Positions 44,340-57,061 of a stretch of 64,000 bases of DNA are shown in pieces. Source of the DNA: Leguminivora glycinivorella (taxonomy: Eukaryota; Arthropoda; Insecta; Lepidoptera; Tortricidae). The stretch spans positions 18,724,001 through 18,788,000 of the forward strand of contig NC_062971.1 of the NCBI RefSeq assembly GCF_023078275.1. The letters are read 5' to 3'. Under the pieces are notes generated by a model. That model ran no database searches. It was given only the letters and a program-made list of their open reading frames with translations, and was not told the DNA's origin. Numbering within the stretch: position 1 is the stretch's first letter; each line of letters starts with the position of its first letter. The translations under genes and the position numbers were made by a program.

Positions 44340-46895
44340 GCCGACATATGAGTTCGAACCCGTGATACACGCTCATACCGCTAAATGGTTACTTTTTGAC
44401 TACGGAACCTTAAAAATGAGAATAGGCCCTCGTCCCGAGCCTCGGCCAGCCGGTAATTAAAACCATCGTACTGCGATTAAAGATTGCTATAATGCGAGTG
44501 TTCGCGAGCTTATTGGTTAGCCCTTGGAAAGTTCGACGCGGGCGCAAGGAATAAAATAACAATACGTAAACATTCTTATAAAGAATATGAATATTTAAAT
44601 TTAACAAATTAAAATTTTATTTTATTTTAAGTTTAATTTTAGATTTAGTAGTTTAGTTTTATTGTAAGATAATTTTATGTCCCTTATGTTTTATTATACA
44701 AATAAATTAGATCAATATCTTGTAAGTTACGTGTATTTAAATATATATTATATTTAATTCAACCTTGAAGATTTTAAACGATCTATCCACCTTAGTGGTA
44801 CATATTACAATATATTTTATGCCGTTCGTTATAATAAAAGACATACGTGTCATCGATTACATGTAATTCGCTTAAGAATATAACTAATAATGTATTATTA
44901 ATGGAGAGTCGCTAGATGTGTTCAGAAATCGACGAAAACGGCCAATTGTTCATTTCCGAAGTTTTATCGCAAGGTACACTAACACGTTTAATTAATAATT
45001 TTGGTAGCTACTTTATTTATTTTAAAACATAACATTAAAACTTATCAAAATAATATAACCAAATTAACTAATAGTAGCTACTTATTACTCAAAATCGAAA
45101 CATATTTTTATGATGCTACACGTCAGGCTCAGTACTCATGGTGAGAAGAAATCTATCAGATAGGTACTTTTAAACTAAATAATTAAAGTTCTAGTGCCAC
45201 CAAGAACTTGCTTTTATGTTATGAACCGCTGCGCGCTTTTTCCCGGCACCATAAACCCTCAACCAAATGAACAGACTCAGGCGCAGCCTCGAAAAGTGAT
45301 AAACTGGCAATTCACCTTTATCTGATTTTAATTCTTTTAAATAATTACTCCCGGGCAGTTCCTTAATACGGCCCTGGACAGGGTTTATACGAGGCGATTA
45401 AATGTTTGCCATTTTTGATTAGTTCTCGCGAGTGATATTAATGATATCATTAATGATTGGGCAGTACGACTTGTGGGAAGTAACGAAAGTTTCCCTGTGC
45501 GTCTGGTTGCCGCAACGTATTTTCGTGACAAGATCACAAATCCTGAAAAAATATCGTTGAAATTTTAACTTTATGTTTAAGTATGAGGTTCCAATTTCAA
45601 AGTTCAAACACTGCGTTACTTCAATTTGATGATTTGTGAGTAGGCTGGTATTAAGTGTGAATACGATACTGAAATAAACTTTGTCAAATAGATCATACGA
45701 GTACCTATGTAATATTTTTACAATTTACTTTTGTTTAAAGTGTCTTGTTTTTAAATAATCTCAAAATAACATACAAATATATGCCGGAGACTATTGCAGG
45801 GCGACATATTTATACATATTTTTATCACAACAATAAAATAAAATTTACATACACATGGTTAATAACAAAGGTCGTGATGACATTTTATTATCATATGAGC
45901 ATTGAACCCGTGTTCAATACAACAAACATTTCGAAGGGCATAGAGGACCCTATTCTTCATTCACAACGGAGCCTCAAAAATTTGCATACTTACTTATTCG
46001 CATACAAATCAATAGTAACGTCAGTAAAAAAAGGTAATCGTAAAAAATGAATGAGCAAAAAATTAGGCAGTTTTGTATGGTAATTTGCAAACGGTTCCGT
46101 ATACAAATTACAATTAATTGTTCGGTACACTTTACTACTAGGCGAAGTGCGTTTCATTTAACAGATCAAAGACATACATTTTGTTACATGGAATGTACTT
46201 ATGTACATATATCAAAGAGAACGTCGCATTAAGTAAAATAAAGTTAAAGATCCAAACACAACATACATATACGTAGTTTTAAAGCCCTAAGACAAGTCAT
46301 TTATTTTCTTACAAGCTTTTGTCCTATTATTCAATATACAAGTTATACAATATAGGTACTACTTTTCACCTCATAAATCTCCAGTACTGTAGATACGTAC
46401 ATACATCTTACCTATATTTCATGGTCTACTGAACCCTAAAAGGTGATAAAAGCTAACGTATGACTTACGGCATAGCCTACGACAGGTGCAAATGTGCTCA
46501 CATGATTTATAATACATGTCTAATTAAATATATTATATCTTATGGTTCACATTTCATGCCGAGTGACAAAATTCGCACATAATAATCTATACGCAAATTC
46601 TTATTCCTTAGGTACTGGTTAGGTACGTAAACATAGAATATACTTAACACATTTGTAAGTTAAAATTTCCAAAATAAAAATAAAAAAGACAACAAAATTA
46701 CGGTTTGATTGAAGTCTATCAATCGCAAAGAAGAATAATTTTTAAAACGTTTATCGTAGCCAAAGTACAAATCCATCTTATTAAAACTGACAATGATTTG
46801 TGATATAAAAAGATTTTTAATAGTGTCAATTATTTTTTGCTGGCATTCACGTTTGACAGCTAATATGAGCCATTTTGTATATTAGAGATCGTCAA
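44340..46895. other. No gene recognised
   Basis: AT-rich. The segment 44620-44715 ends 'ttattatacaaataaattag', a 3'-UTR-like end of unknown origin. The 101-codon plus-strand frame at 45745-46050 is AT-driven and lacks family features. Confidence 0.35.
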
Positions 46896-46899
46896 CTAG

Positions 46900-46927
46900 A
46901 GTATTAATTTAATAATAAGTTAATAAT
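46900..46927 (+). repeat. Left 28-bp direct repeat (target-site duplication) of the R4/Dong-type insert
   Basis: A TAA-rich 28-mer (agtattaatttaataata..., ending taataat) is repeated exactly at 48307-48334. The pair brackets the retrotransposon fragment. Confidence 0.8.
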
Positions 46928-48306
46928 CTTTTAGTCTTTAGTCTTTTGTCAGGCGGCAATAAAGTGCGCGCCTTTAACGCCTGGGTAATGCCTCTTCTCA
47001 CATACTCCTTTGGCATACTAAGGTGGACCCAGACCGAGCTGGACGCCCTGGATCGGAGGGTCCGGTTACTGCTTACCACACACCGTATGTTACACCCGCG
47101 CTCGTCTGTTATGAGATTGTACATCCCACGGAAGTGCGGAGGTCGAGGCTTCCTAAACGCCAAAGATCTCCACAACCGTGAGGTGTACAATCTCAGGAAT
47201 TACTTCCTTAACAACGAGTGTGGGATGCATCGTGATGTGGTGGCAGTAGACGGAAACCTCACGCCGCTCTCCTTGGCGAAAGAGAACTGGCGCAAACCTG
47301 TGGTACTAAGTACTGCGGACCGCAAGGCGGTATGGGAGAGCAAGCAGCTACATGGGCGGTTCTACAAGGCCCTCACGGGACCCGATGTAGATCTGCTCGC
47401 ATCGGTGAACTGGTTACGATTCGGGGACCTCTTCGGAGAAACCGAGGGTTTTGCCTGTGCAATTGCGGACGAAGTAATGATGACGAACAACTACCGGAAA
47501 TATATCCTGAAGGACGGTACGGTCGACATTTGTCGGGCATGCCGGTCACGTTCAGGCGCCGTCCCGGAGAGTCACTCAGGCATATCATTTCCGGTTGTTC
47601 TCATCTTGCTAACGGCGAGTACTTGCACAGACATAATCTCGTAGCCAGGATTATTCACCAGCAACTTGCTCTTCAATACGGCCTTGTGGACCGCGAAGTA
47701 CCGTACTACAAGTACTTACCTGCACCAGTTCTCGAAAATGGTCGTGCCACGCTCTATTGGGATCAATCTATTATCACTGACAGGACTATTGTAGCCAATA
47801 AGCCTGACATTGTGATAATAGATCGACTGCAACGCCGGGCAGTGCTCGTTGACATCACCATCCCCCATGATGAGAATCTCGTGAAAGCCGAGAAGGACAA
47901 GTCCAGTAAGTACCTAGACTTGGCTCACGAGATAACCGCCATGTGGGATGTTGAATCAACGATCATTGTTCCGATAGTCGTTTCAGCGAACGGTCTCATA
48001 GCGAAGAGTCTCGACCAACATCTTAAGAGACTCTCGCTAGGTGGTTGGATCAAGGGCCAGATGCAGAAGGCGGTGATCTTAGACACGGCGCGGATAGTCC
48101 GACGGTTCCTCTCTCTGCAGCCCTAACCACCGGCAGCTTGGGCCCTGCCCCGCTGCTGGCGGCACCCTAGGTTAGGTTTTTTATAATGTGTTTATATGTT
48201 TTATATTGTTTTGTAAGTGTTTTATTTTATTTTACTTTTATACTCATATTGTAAAAAACCTAGCTTAAGAAAAGAGATAAATAAATGAAAAGTTAATAAT
48301 CTCTTC
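46928..48306 (+). mobile_element. 5'-truncated R4/Dong-type non-LTR retrotransposon
   Basis: Only the last third of the single ORF and a 180-base 3' UTR remain, as expected from incomplete reverse transcription. Coding features place it among restriction-like-endonuclease non-LTR elements. The 'RAFNAWVMPLLTYSFGILRW' stretch and the following text are closest in my memory to R4/Dong. The target is rich in TAA, and Dong is reported to insert in TAA repeats. A 28-bp direct repeat flanks the insert. The exact 3' junction is ambiguous because 'aagttaataatct' is repeated there. Confidence 0.82.
46943..48126 (+). pseudogene. R4/Dong-type ORF: RT thumb, zinc finger, restriction-like endonuclease (frameshifted)
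   Basis: The first frame (from about 46943) holds the region after the polymerase core: 'LLTYSFGILRWTQTELDALD', then 'RRVRLLLTTHRMLHPRSSVM' and 'LYIPRKCGGRGFLN'. The CCHC finger starts in this frame (CRAC, 47531-47542) and finishes in the next (SLRHIISGC, H at 47581, C at 47596). A one-step frameshift therefore lies between about 47546 and 47566. The second frame then carries the endonuclease signature KPD (47800-47808), followed by VDITIP with the catalytic Asp at 47851, then KSSKYLDL. It ends at 48126. This enzyme part cuts the target site in the intact element. The copy is dead because it lacks the polymerase core and is frameshifted. Confidence 0.88.
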
Positions 48307-48334
48307 AGTATTAATTTAATAATAAGTTAATAAT
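48307..48334 (+). repeat. Right 28-bp direct repeat (target-site duplication)
   Basis: Exact match of the 28-mer at 46900-46927, immediately after the 3' end of the R4/Dong-type insert. The flanking 'ttaatt' and 'ttattatttagg' continue the TAA-like target. Confidence 0.8.
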
Positions 48335-48561
48335 TAATTTATTATTTAGGTACAAATTTGCTTATCTGATACAAGTTGAAATAAACTATAAAAGCAGATC
48401 ACGTGTAGCTCAAGATCTTAGATAGTTTTAGGTTGTACAGTATGCCGACCATAATTTAAGTGTGTTATTTTACGGAAATACTGTGAGTCAGGTAGTTCTT
48501 ACATATTAAAAAAAAAAAACAGTTTTGCAAAGTCGACTTGTTAATCAAGTTCAAACTATAT

Positions 48562-48690
48562 TATGTATGTATGTATGTAAACACTTTATTGTACATAAGA
48601 CAAGTTAAGACATAGAAATACAGTATAGTTATGGTGTACAAAGGCGAACTTATCCCTATAAGGGATCTCTTCCAGTCAACCTTTGTATTA
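48562..48690 (-). mobile_element. LINE 3'-end fragment with (CATA)n tail
   Basis: On the plus strand 'tatgtatgtatgtatgtaaa' is followed by 'cactttattgtacataag' and 'cttatccctataagggatct', then 'cttccag'. This is the inverse of a 3' end I recognise as common in Lepidoptera. The copy is truncated after about 130 bases. Confidence 0.65.
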
Positions 48691-48694
48691 AATT

Positions 48695-50170
48695 AGTTTA
48701 CTAACTTATCTCCGTTCGTTCGTCCTTTTATCTTGGCTAGGCTGCTACTTGCCTTTAACAAAATGTTCCGAGCGCATTGTTTCTGGTTTAAGCAGGTATA
48801 TATTATCCTCTCTTTTTATACCACGCATATAATTTTATACTAGGAAGGTCAAAAATCTCTAATGCTGGCCGTACTTACAGTTTTACATATCGGTACAAAA
48901 TTTTATATTAAAATTTGAATTAAGATCATTAAGATAAGCCTTAAGCTACATAAGTTCGCAAAAATATCAATAGGTAAGTATTTGTTTTAATTTAATTATG
49001 TAATCAAATATGAAATATATAACTTCTTGGCTTTCAACATATGTATTATTCATTATCATTTAGACCTTTGCATGCCATAAACATGATAGTAGAAGCTATA
49101 AATGTATCGAAAGTAATAAAAATCTCATAAAATTCTCGAACAATTTTTATGGTCCGACCGCATGTGTTTCGTCGGTTTATCTTTAAATCGCAGGCTTTAA
49201 GAAATCTATTGTGAATCATGATTTTTACTGTCTTTAAATTGAATTCTTATTCTAATCGATACGTTTGATTCGACGAATTTATTAAATTCAAATGACTACT
49301 AATTATTAATATCATTATATTGCTAGAGGTACTTCTAGTCGATACAAATGTTGCCATGCAATGTCTGCTTTGATCATTAGTTTATATTTAATTATCTTGG
49401 CTTTAATTATCAGCAGCTAACTCAACAAGTGGCCAGTTTTAATATCCTTATCTCCTGCGCAGCGGCCAGTCATAAAATGCGATAGGCCACTTAAAAACCG
49501 ACCTTAAAACCTCAGGCGCCAACTTCAGACTTGCCAACAATTTATTATGAAACAACACTGATGACAGTATCGTCTAAAGTTTATAAGATTTGTTTTTAAA
49601 TGGTTTAGGTTGAAATTTTATGGAAAAAAAATGTCATACAATTTAACGAAATCGATGTTTTATAAATTGTTTGTCGTCATATATCGCTGATATAATGTAC
49701 TTAACTACTCATCTAAAAGATATAAAACATATAGTATTAGGCACATTGTATAGGGATTATGTATTTAGAAGTAATAACAAAGTGACTTTACGTTCAAATG
49801 GTCCTTACCGATACATATATCAATATAGCTAATATTCGGTCAACAAAGTAGGTACTTGTCCAATTCATAATGCCAATTACTTTTTAAACAAATTATCCAC
49901 CGAACACCACTTAGCGCATCAATGGAGTGGTACAGCAGCAATTACACGACTATTGTAACATCGGCCAAGTGGCCGATCCTACAATCGGCCAGTTAGTTAG
50001 CTTATTGGTCTGTCAGTCAAAGTGACGCTTCGGGATTAATGAATTTTCCTTCCTATGTAGCTGTTAGATTGGAAAATGTGGCCTTTTAAGGTAAAGGACT
50101 GTAATAATATGGCTGACGCTGACTTTTGTGCTATTTTTTATGCAGTCAGCAAAACTATACGCTATATTCC
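48695..50170. other. No gene recognised
   Basis: AT-rich. A short palindrome 'atcggccaagtggccgat' at 49960-49977, followed by 'acaatcggcca', is the only structure noticed. Confidence 0.35.
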
Positions 50171-50171
50171 T

Positions 50172-50252
50172 GTTTTTAACCCCCGACGCATAAACGACGG
50201 GGTGTTATAAGTTTGACGTGTCTGTCTGTCTGTCTGTGTGTCTGTCTGTCTA

Positions 50253-50289
<37 letters not shown>

Positions 50290-50476
50290 GTGTGTGTCTG
50301 TCTGTGGCATCGTAGCTCCCGAACAGATGAACCGATTTAGATTTTTTTTTTTTGTCTGAAAGCTGAGTTATTCGGAAGTTCCAAAGCCTGAAGCCTAGTG
50401 CGGAAGCCAGGTTTCATGAAAATCGGCCTACTATGTCGCGGTCGGGGGTTTTTTCAAAATTTTAATTTTGTGGTTA
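50172..50476 (+). mobile_element. AACCCCCGAC repeat with (CTGT)n microsatellite, copy 1
   Basis: It starts 'tttttaacccccgacgca', runs through 'ggggtgttataagtttgacg' into a 90-base CTGT/GTGT microsatellite and 'gatgaaccgattt', and ends 'gcggtcgggggttttttc', then 'aaaattttaattttgtggtta'. AACCCCCGAC at the two ends is inverted. A second copy at 62053-62386 has the same limits. The class is unknown to me; it may be a MITE with an internal microsatellite. Confidence 0.75.
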
Positions 50477-50861
50477 GATTATTAGAGAAGAGTGTTAAGC
50501 CAAGAGTTTGGCGGGCTGTACATTTAACATGCTAACTACCCCTTTATGAATTGTAAACCTTATGGCTTTGTAATAAATAAGATTTACCGTGACCCATATG
50601 TGGGGGCACTGGTCAGTGAACATGTCAAACGGTATATTTAATGCTTACATAACATTTTCCAGCAGTTGACTGTAACTATGTATAACAATTATTGAATTGG
50701 CTGTCAATTGGCAATAATTATTTAAAACATTAATTAATTGGCTGTCGAAATTGTACGAGTATTGGCACTTGGTGGACACCATTGGTGAACTTTGATCAAG
50801 GAATGATCGCATGTTATCAATATGGTCATATGTAAATATCAACACCAAAGTAAGGTCAGTA

Positions 50862-50998
50862 AGTAACAAACAAAGCCCATCAACAGACGAACCAAGTCTA
50901 GCCACCTCCGTAAGCGACGTGGATGCGCGCACGCAGCCTGGGGCGCATGCGCGCGTGCCGATGCCGACGCAGCGTGTGCTTTATGAAGTGTCGACTGT
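50862..50998 (+). CDS. Possible internal coding exon, unknown product
   Basis: A CpG-rich stretch open on the plus strand encodes 'SPSTDEPSLATSVSDVDART' and then 'QPGAHARVPMPTQRVLYEVS'. It ends at TCGACT|GTAAGG, a fair donor. Possible acceptors (ggtcag, acaaag) have weak pyrimidine tracts. The composition differs from the AT-rich flanks, as real exons here would. No domain recognised, and the frame remains open to 51032. Confidence 0.28.
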
Positions 50999-51039
50999 AA
51001 GGGCCCCGCTCCACCGGCGGCGACGGCGGTAATGCAAGA

Positions 51040-54000
51040 CGTGCCTAGCCAGCATCACAATCTGTTGCGGTTCTATAAGGAACCGTTTTGTGTCTCTCTA
51101 GATTTTTTTCGGTTTCGTTCGCTACGAAGCGTAAGCTATTGCAGTTTCGTTAGTTCTGCGGCGGTTTATCTGTATTTTAACCGGTTTTCTATAATTTAGT
51201 CTAATGCGAGTCAGATTTGTCGGAAAGTCTAAAAAAATAATATTTCAAGTTTACTTGAAATCCCAGAAATATAAGTAACTAAAATTAGGCAATCGTAATT
51301 ATTTATAGGTTCGTCCCTATGTACAATGCAGTTACCTAAGTGTTTTATAGATTCTTCTACTTCTATAGACCTGCAGATTATTAGTAATCATACCTACGAA
51401 TCCTACGATTCTTCAATAATTGTCTTTATTTTAACGTTAAAACATGATGTAGGTAAATAATTCAGGTGTATTAAGACAAAATCCACAACTTACATGGAAA
51501 TAAACCGACAAATTTTCTACGCAATTTAATTTCAATACACATTGGGTGGTTAAGCGTCATAACTTAAACGGGGCTGATCTTAAGCAGCAAATTTAAAAGG
51601 TTGCCAAAAATAATTTATCAAAGCGGCGATTATTCAGGACCGTATTCCAAAATGCATATTTTACGAATCAGAATAAAATCAAAAATGAATTGGTTCCATT
51701 CTGGAGTTATCAGTAACGTGTGTGAGAGAGATAGCTCTGACATTTATGCTGTAGTTATTATGTAAGGTATTGCATTTTCGTCTCTGAATAAAGCCTTTTC
51801 GATGTGCCAAGTGCTTCAGAACATAATTCACGGATTTGTGATTTGCCATTCGGTAATGTATTGCGATCGGCATTGTTCGATTTGGTGTGCGTTGTATGAC
51901 TAACATTATATTTTTATTTTACAGTTGACGCGAGAACGAAATTGTCTGAAATATTTGAATACTTACTTTACACAGGTAACTACATATGTATTTTTGTGTT
52001 GTAACTATCCTTTTCCTATCCCGTTTATGTAAACGATGGCGACTGAACTCACCTACATAAACACTTCAGAAGCACACATCCAGTCCCTATGTTACTCTCC
52101 AGAACATATTTATTTTCAGTAAGTCCAAAAAAATAAGAGTCATTTTCAAAAAAGCTGTTTCAAGGCTATCACAAGCCAGGAAAATAATAATAACTATGTT
52201 GCAAAAACTTGAGTATCGTTCTTACTTCAATCAAAATGTAGCTCGATACAAAAACCTGCCTATCAAATTAACAGGAATTAATTAAAAGCGTTGTCAACAT
52301 TTAATGGATGATTCCACTATGATTGAGCACTGGTCAATCTAGTCAACGAGTCGTCCAATACCCATTCATTTTAAGTGTCCATTGCTTGGTCAGTAAGGAA
52401 GCCCGGATTGTGTGAATCTTGTACATGTTCAATGGCTGCTGTGTAAGGCGATGTAGCCGCGGTGAGAATGAGATGAGAACACTAATTATGTTTCTATGGT
52501 GAGCGCGCGGGGGGTGTGGCATTCCGATAGTGCGTTGACCTTTGTGTGTAGAAATATGAAGAGTTAGAAGTTTCTGCGAGGCAAAAGTTTTCTTGGAGTA
52601 ATTTAGGTAGCCATAAACATTGTCACAGTAAAGTATGAAAACTAATAAATAGGCTTCCTTGGGCCATTTTAAAACACTAAACATGGCTAAAGAACGAAGG
52701 CGAATTTGTATGGAAACATGTTCTTGGAAGACATATTGAAACATTCACCTGGTAAGATAGTTTTAATATTTAGTAAACTCATAGGTCTTTGTTCTTTACT
52801 TTCAATGTCACACTTTTTATAGTACATACCTACCTACGTTTAATATTAGTTGGCAAAATTTAAATGATTATTGCGTTGAATTCTCCAGCCAACGTGACTT
52901 GATGACTTCTCATTTATTAAATTGCCACGTCTTATCTACAGCAGTAATGACTTTGGCTTTTTTTGCCATTAGGTACCTATACTATTATATATACAATCGG
53001 CAATTTCACAGTAGTTCTACTTTTAGTTTTTAGTTGGTAAGTAATGAAACCAAAAACCACCCCCGTTTACTTCTCAATGAGTACATTTTGCAATTATTTA
53101 GAACTAAGTGTAATTTTACATAAAAATATAAAATGTGTAATCCAAGAATAAAGCAGGAAGTAATGTTGATACTTGGAACATCTGATCTCACACGTCAAGA
53201 ATTCTAAGAATCTGTGATCTGTTGTTGTTGATTCCATTCTACGATATTTGTAGCGCTGCCGCGGGCAGATGATATACAGTATCACGGTGTGCGGCGCAAA
53301 TGTGTTATCTCGGACCATTCTACTCCCAGAGACAACCAAGAAGGACGTATATCCGGGCCCGCTAATACGCGTACGGCCGTTTTCAAATAACACTCCGGTA
53401 CCGAGAGACAATCACAAACCGTTTTCAATGTAAATTCCTTTTTTAAAACGCCAATGGAAGCCGATCGCTTTTTTTTTGATGCGAGATTGAATAATTTTAC
53501 CGTTTCGTTGCGTGCTTATAGTGTGATAATAGTATTTTAGGACGCTGTATATCCTCCACACCGAAGTATAGACAATATAGACATTTTAAGTTATATTCTG
53601 TAGATACTAGTGTGTTTTATTTTTATTTAATTGGTATTGCTTCGGATTTAGTCATACCTAATGCATTTTCTAAGCTTTTTAGTGGATAAAATTAAGCATA
53701 ACAAAAACCTTTTTTTAAGGGCTCATAGTCTGATTCCGTCGGAAAGAGAGCCGCAGAACTAGTATTATAAACCGGGGATTTACGATCTTTTACGACCGCT
53801 ATTATAAAGTCAGGGCCAGCAAATTAGCTGGTAGTGCTCAATTCGGCCCCACTATTATTAGGGTAGAAATGAGACGGCTCTAATAACCATGTCTCCGTTG
53901 AAAGCGTACTAAAAATGCTAAATGGCAAATAACTTACAGGATAAATAATATAAGTACACCCACAGGAAATTAAAGCAGATCATATAAAAGTTATAAAACA

Positions 54001-55390
54001 CTGTATTTTATAACAATATCTCGATTTGTTTGTTAGCCTTTATAATTTGAGGTATATTAACTGATAAAAATACATTATGAAATTCAAATGTTTTTTAATA
54101 ACCAGAACGGACTATTCAAACAATTATAAAACCTAATTTGACTGTTGAGAATACAGTTTTAGATTGAAGTGCAAAAGTAAAATTTGACAACTAGGGAACA
54201 AATCAAATTATTTTATTGAATATTTTTTGATTTGTTCTTTTTTCAAGTAGTCACACAACTATAGTAAAATTTGACTTAAAAATGTATTTATTTATTTTAT
54301 TTATAGTAAAATTTGACTTAAAAATTAATTTAGGTATCAAATTTACTAAACAACAAAACATTTTAATTCATTTAAAAAGTTCAATAAAACGATTACAACT
54401 CAAGACCGTACTTTTACGGCAAAACTTTGTTTAACTGTGACCACAATTATGACTTTACCCAATTATGTTTTAGACATAGCAATCTGGCTCTTACATTTGT
54501 CAATTTAAGATTCATCACAAACTGAGACCTATTAAAAGCAATTTGAAGCAATTAAATAATAGGCTAGGTAAAATTCGGCACAGTAACATTGATTTCGATA
54601 AATATATACTGCATGTGGTGAACGAATCGGTAATAGTTGGCCTTTGGATTGAACTGCCCGAACATATTAAGGGGAAGAACACTTCTTGGCAAGCCTCAAT
54701 GAATGTCTTGTTTTTTTACACTTCTAATTGGATGAAGATTACCTTACCCACACCTAGACTATACCTTATGAAAATATATCATACTATTATGCTAAACTAG
54801 AAGTCAGCTTTATCGTATTTATATTACTTTTAGTCGAAATATAGTTCGACAGAATATAAATATGTAAATAAATTTCACTTCCTACTCAAAACATGTTTTG
54901 GCCAAGTGCTAGTGTGAAGTAGTTTATAACATCTACCAATAAAGATATTTAGACTAAGCACCATGTATTGTCTGAATTAAAAATACATACCTATGAGCCA
55001 AGTAACATAAGATGTTTTTTGTTGAAAATTATTAACTCTGAAAGTAGTCGAATTACAGAAAAGTGGGTATACGATTAATGTTTTTGAATTTCTTCAGATA
55101 AAGAATACACTATTTTTTTACTGATTTTTTGAGTACAATCAAAATTAGAATAATCACATTGACCAAGGGGCGCTCACCAACTAAAACAGATTTCCATCAC
55201 TTCGCCTTAAATAAAAAGTTGTTGTATTTCGTTGTAGAGAAACCAATCCAGTCGATACCGCTACAAGTTTGATGGCATCCAATTTAGTTATCTTCCCATG
55301 AAACAATTAGTTAATACAAAATATTTACCAAAGTGGTGGAACTAAATATATAATTCTGTTTGTTGAAGTTTTGTACAAACCAAAACTCCA
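51040..55390. other. No gene recognised
   Basis: AT-rich. Minus-strand frames at 52343-52744 (133 codons) and 53094-53411 (105 codons) are the longest, but neither shows a domain. The second crosses a GC-richer patch at 53250-53410. A 24-bp repeat 'tatagtaaaatttgacttaa' recurs at 54259 and 54302. Confidence 0.35.
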
Positions 55391-55394
55391 CTCA

Positions 55395-56227
55395 TAATTG
55401 GACAGTGTTATGGAATAAGCGATCAAGCGACAGTTAGTTGAAATCGAGAAAATGAGCTAGAAAGATTTGAAATTTGAATCAGTTGTTGTAAGTTCATTTA
55501 TAAAGTAAAAAAGTTAATTTTGACATTGAACCTATAAAAGTGTTCATAATTTAAATAGATAAAAAAAATAACACCATACCTATTCAAGTTTCGAAGTTAT
55601 TAACGTTTTTCCGCTTGATTCTTTATTGAACTAATACTGGGATGAGGTTAATTTATTTCGTCGTAGCGTACTATGAGACATTTTTTTTAATAAATGTCAA
55701 AAAAATCAGCATATATGGCAAAATTGGCATTGTAACTAATAATAATTCATTAGTACTAGCCAGAATTACACACATAAGATATTATGATATAACAAAACCT
55801 CTTGATACTTAGTTCTCATTAAGCGAAATATCCTGCAATTTCAAATATGTAACAACGAATTAAACGACACTATTAGGGCGGTTAAATCGATATTGCGTTT
55901 ATAAATCATCAAAATTTTAAACCAAAACGAATTAACAACATTTTTATGGCGTTTAACTCGATTTTGCGATTTAGAAACTACGCTTATTATAATTTGTAAA
56001 AGTAAATTTGGCGTTCAATTCGTTTTTACGTAACGACTTAGTACACAGGGCCATACAAATTTTAACGTGTCGCTTGATTCTACCCCTTAAAATAAGGCTG
56101 TAAGCATGATTTTTCAACAAATAAATAGTCAATACTATAGATTATCACATTTATATCCGAACTGCATTCATAACTTTTTTTTCGGATTTTGGCGCTTAGT
56201 TCGCTATTCCATAACACCGTCCAATTA
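55395..56227. mobile_element. 833-bp TIR element with internal 'GGCG..TTAA.TCG.TTTTGCG' motifs
   Basis: The left end TAATTGGACAGTGTTATGGA, followed by 'ataagcga', matches the reverse complement of the right end (TAATTGGACGGTGTTATGGA, followed by 'atagcga'). Inside, a motif like 'ggcgtttaactcgattttgc' recurs near 55875, 55948 and 56010 and, weakly, near 55437. TA at both outer ends may be the target duplication. No open frame of note. Confidence 0.65.
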
Positions 56228-56794
56228 AAACAACCGGTTTCATTAAAATTAATAAAATGACGATTATTTTAATTACGTGTACTGCCATTGGATCGCACGC
56301 AGATAATTATAATACATGTATTTTACCCTCATTATTTTTTACCCTAGAGACAATGCACATACGAAAAACTTAGTAAGAAGCTGCGAATTAGCGATCACGA
56401 CATATTCCTGGCGGGTGTCCCTCTACATTCCTAAGAACGTTTGGTCTATTATCACTTGGCCTAACCGTTTTGGCCTAATGGGCATGTAACCTAATAATCA
56501 ATTAGCATAACATCATACTTGGCATAGTGTAATGGATGGCCTAATCTTTATTTGTCCTATTTATTATTACTATATTACTTAAAAGACCTTATTTTATTTG
56601 CAATAAAATTTATGATCATAAAAACTTTTGATCTATACTATTATTCCATAATTCTTTTCGCCTCATATGTATTAGCCTAATACATAATGCGCATAATAAT
56701 GATTGGCCACTTATTAATTGTTCTAACACATGTCAATTAGAATAAGTATGTTTTTTCATTTCGAAGCACCTACTCTTTCTGATTATGTTTTTTA

Positions 56795-56955
56795 TTTCCG
56801 CTACCCAAAGGTTGTCTGGTAGAGATCGCTCTTTATAAGACCGCCTGTTGTCTGCCTCTATTTATAATCATTTGTTTTGTCTCCGCTGTATCTTTTTTCT
56901 GTATCTCTTGCTGAGGTGTGCCAATAAAGAGTATTCTATCTATCTATCTATCTAT
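56795..56955 (+). mobile_element. LINE 3'-end fragment with (TATC)n tail
   Basis: 'cccaaaggttgtctggtaga', 'gatcgctctttataagaccg', 'cctctatttataatcatttg' and 'ccaataaagagtattctatc', followed by ATCTATCT repeats. A second copy lies at 62747-63137 on the minus strand. That one is interrupted by a Helitron-like insert, so this copy shows the empty site ('caaatgattataaat' on the minus strand). Confidence 0.7.
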
Positions 56956-57061
56956 GTCAGGCTTAATAATTTGTGGCATAACAACTCAGTAATCTATATT
57001 TGCTGAATTTGTTGCCTGCCCGAAAATAACCAGTTTACTAAATACTTGTTGTTGTTGTGTG

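Noticed and set aside
47332..47540. Separate upstream start of the second R4/Dong frame
   Set aside because: The first 70 codons of that frame are a shadow of the RT thumb region. Genuine coding in this frame starts only after the frameshift near 47550.
53094..53411. 105-codon minus-strand gene
   Set aside because: No domain, no splice or start context that I trust, and an AT-rich C-terminal half.
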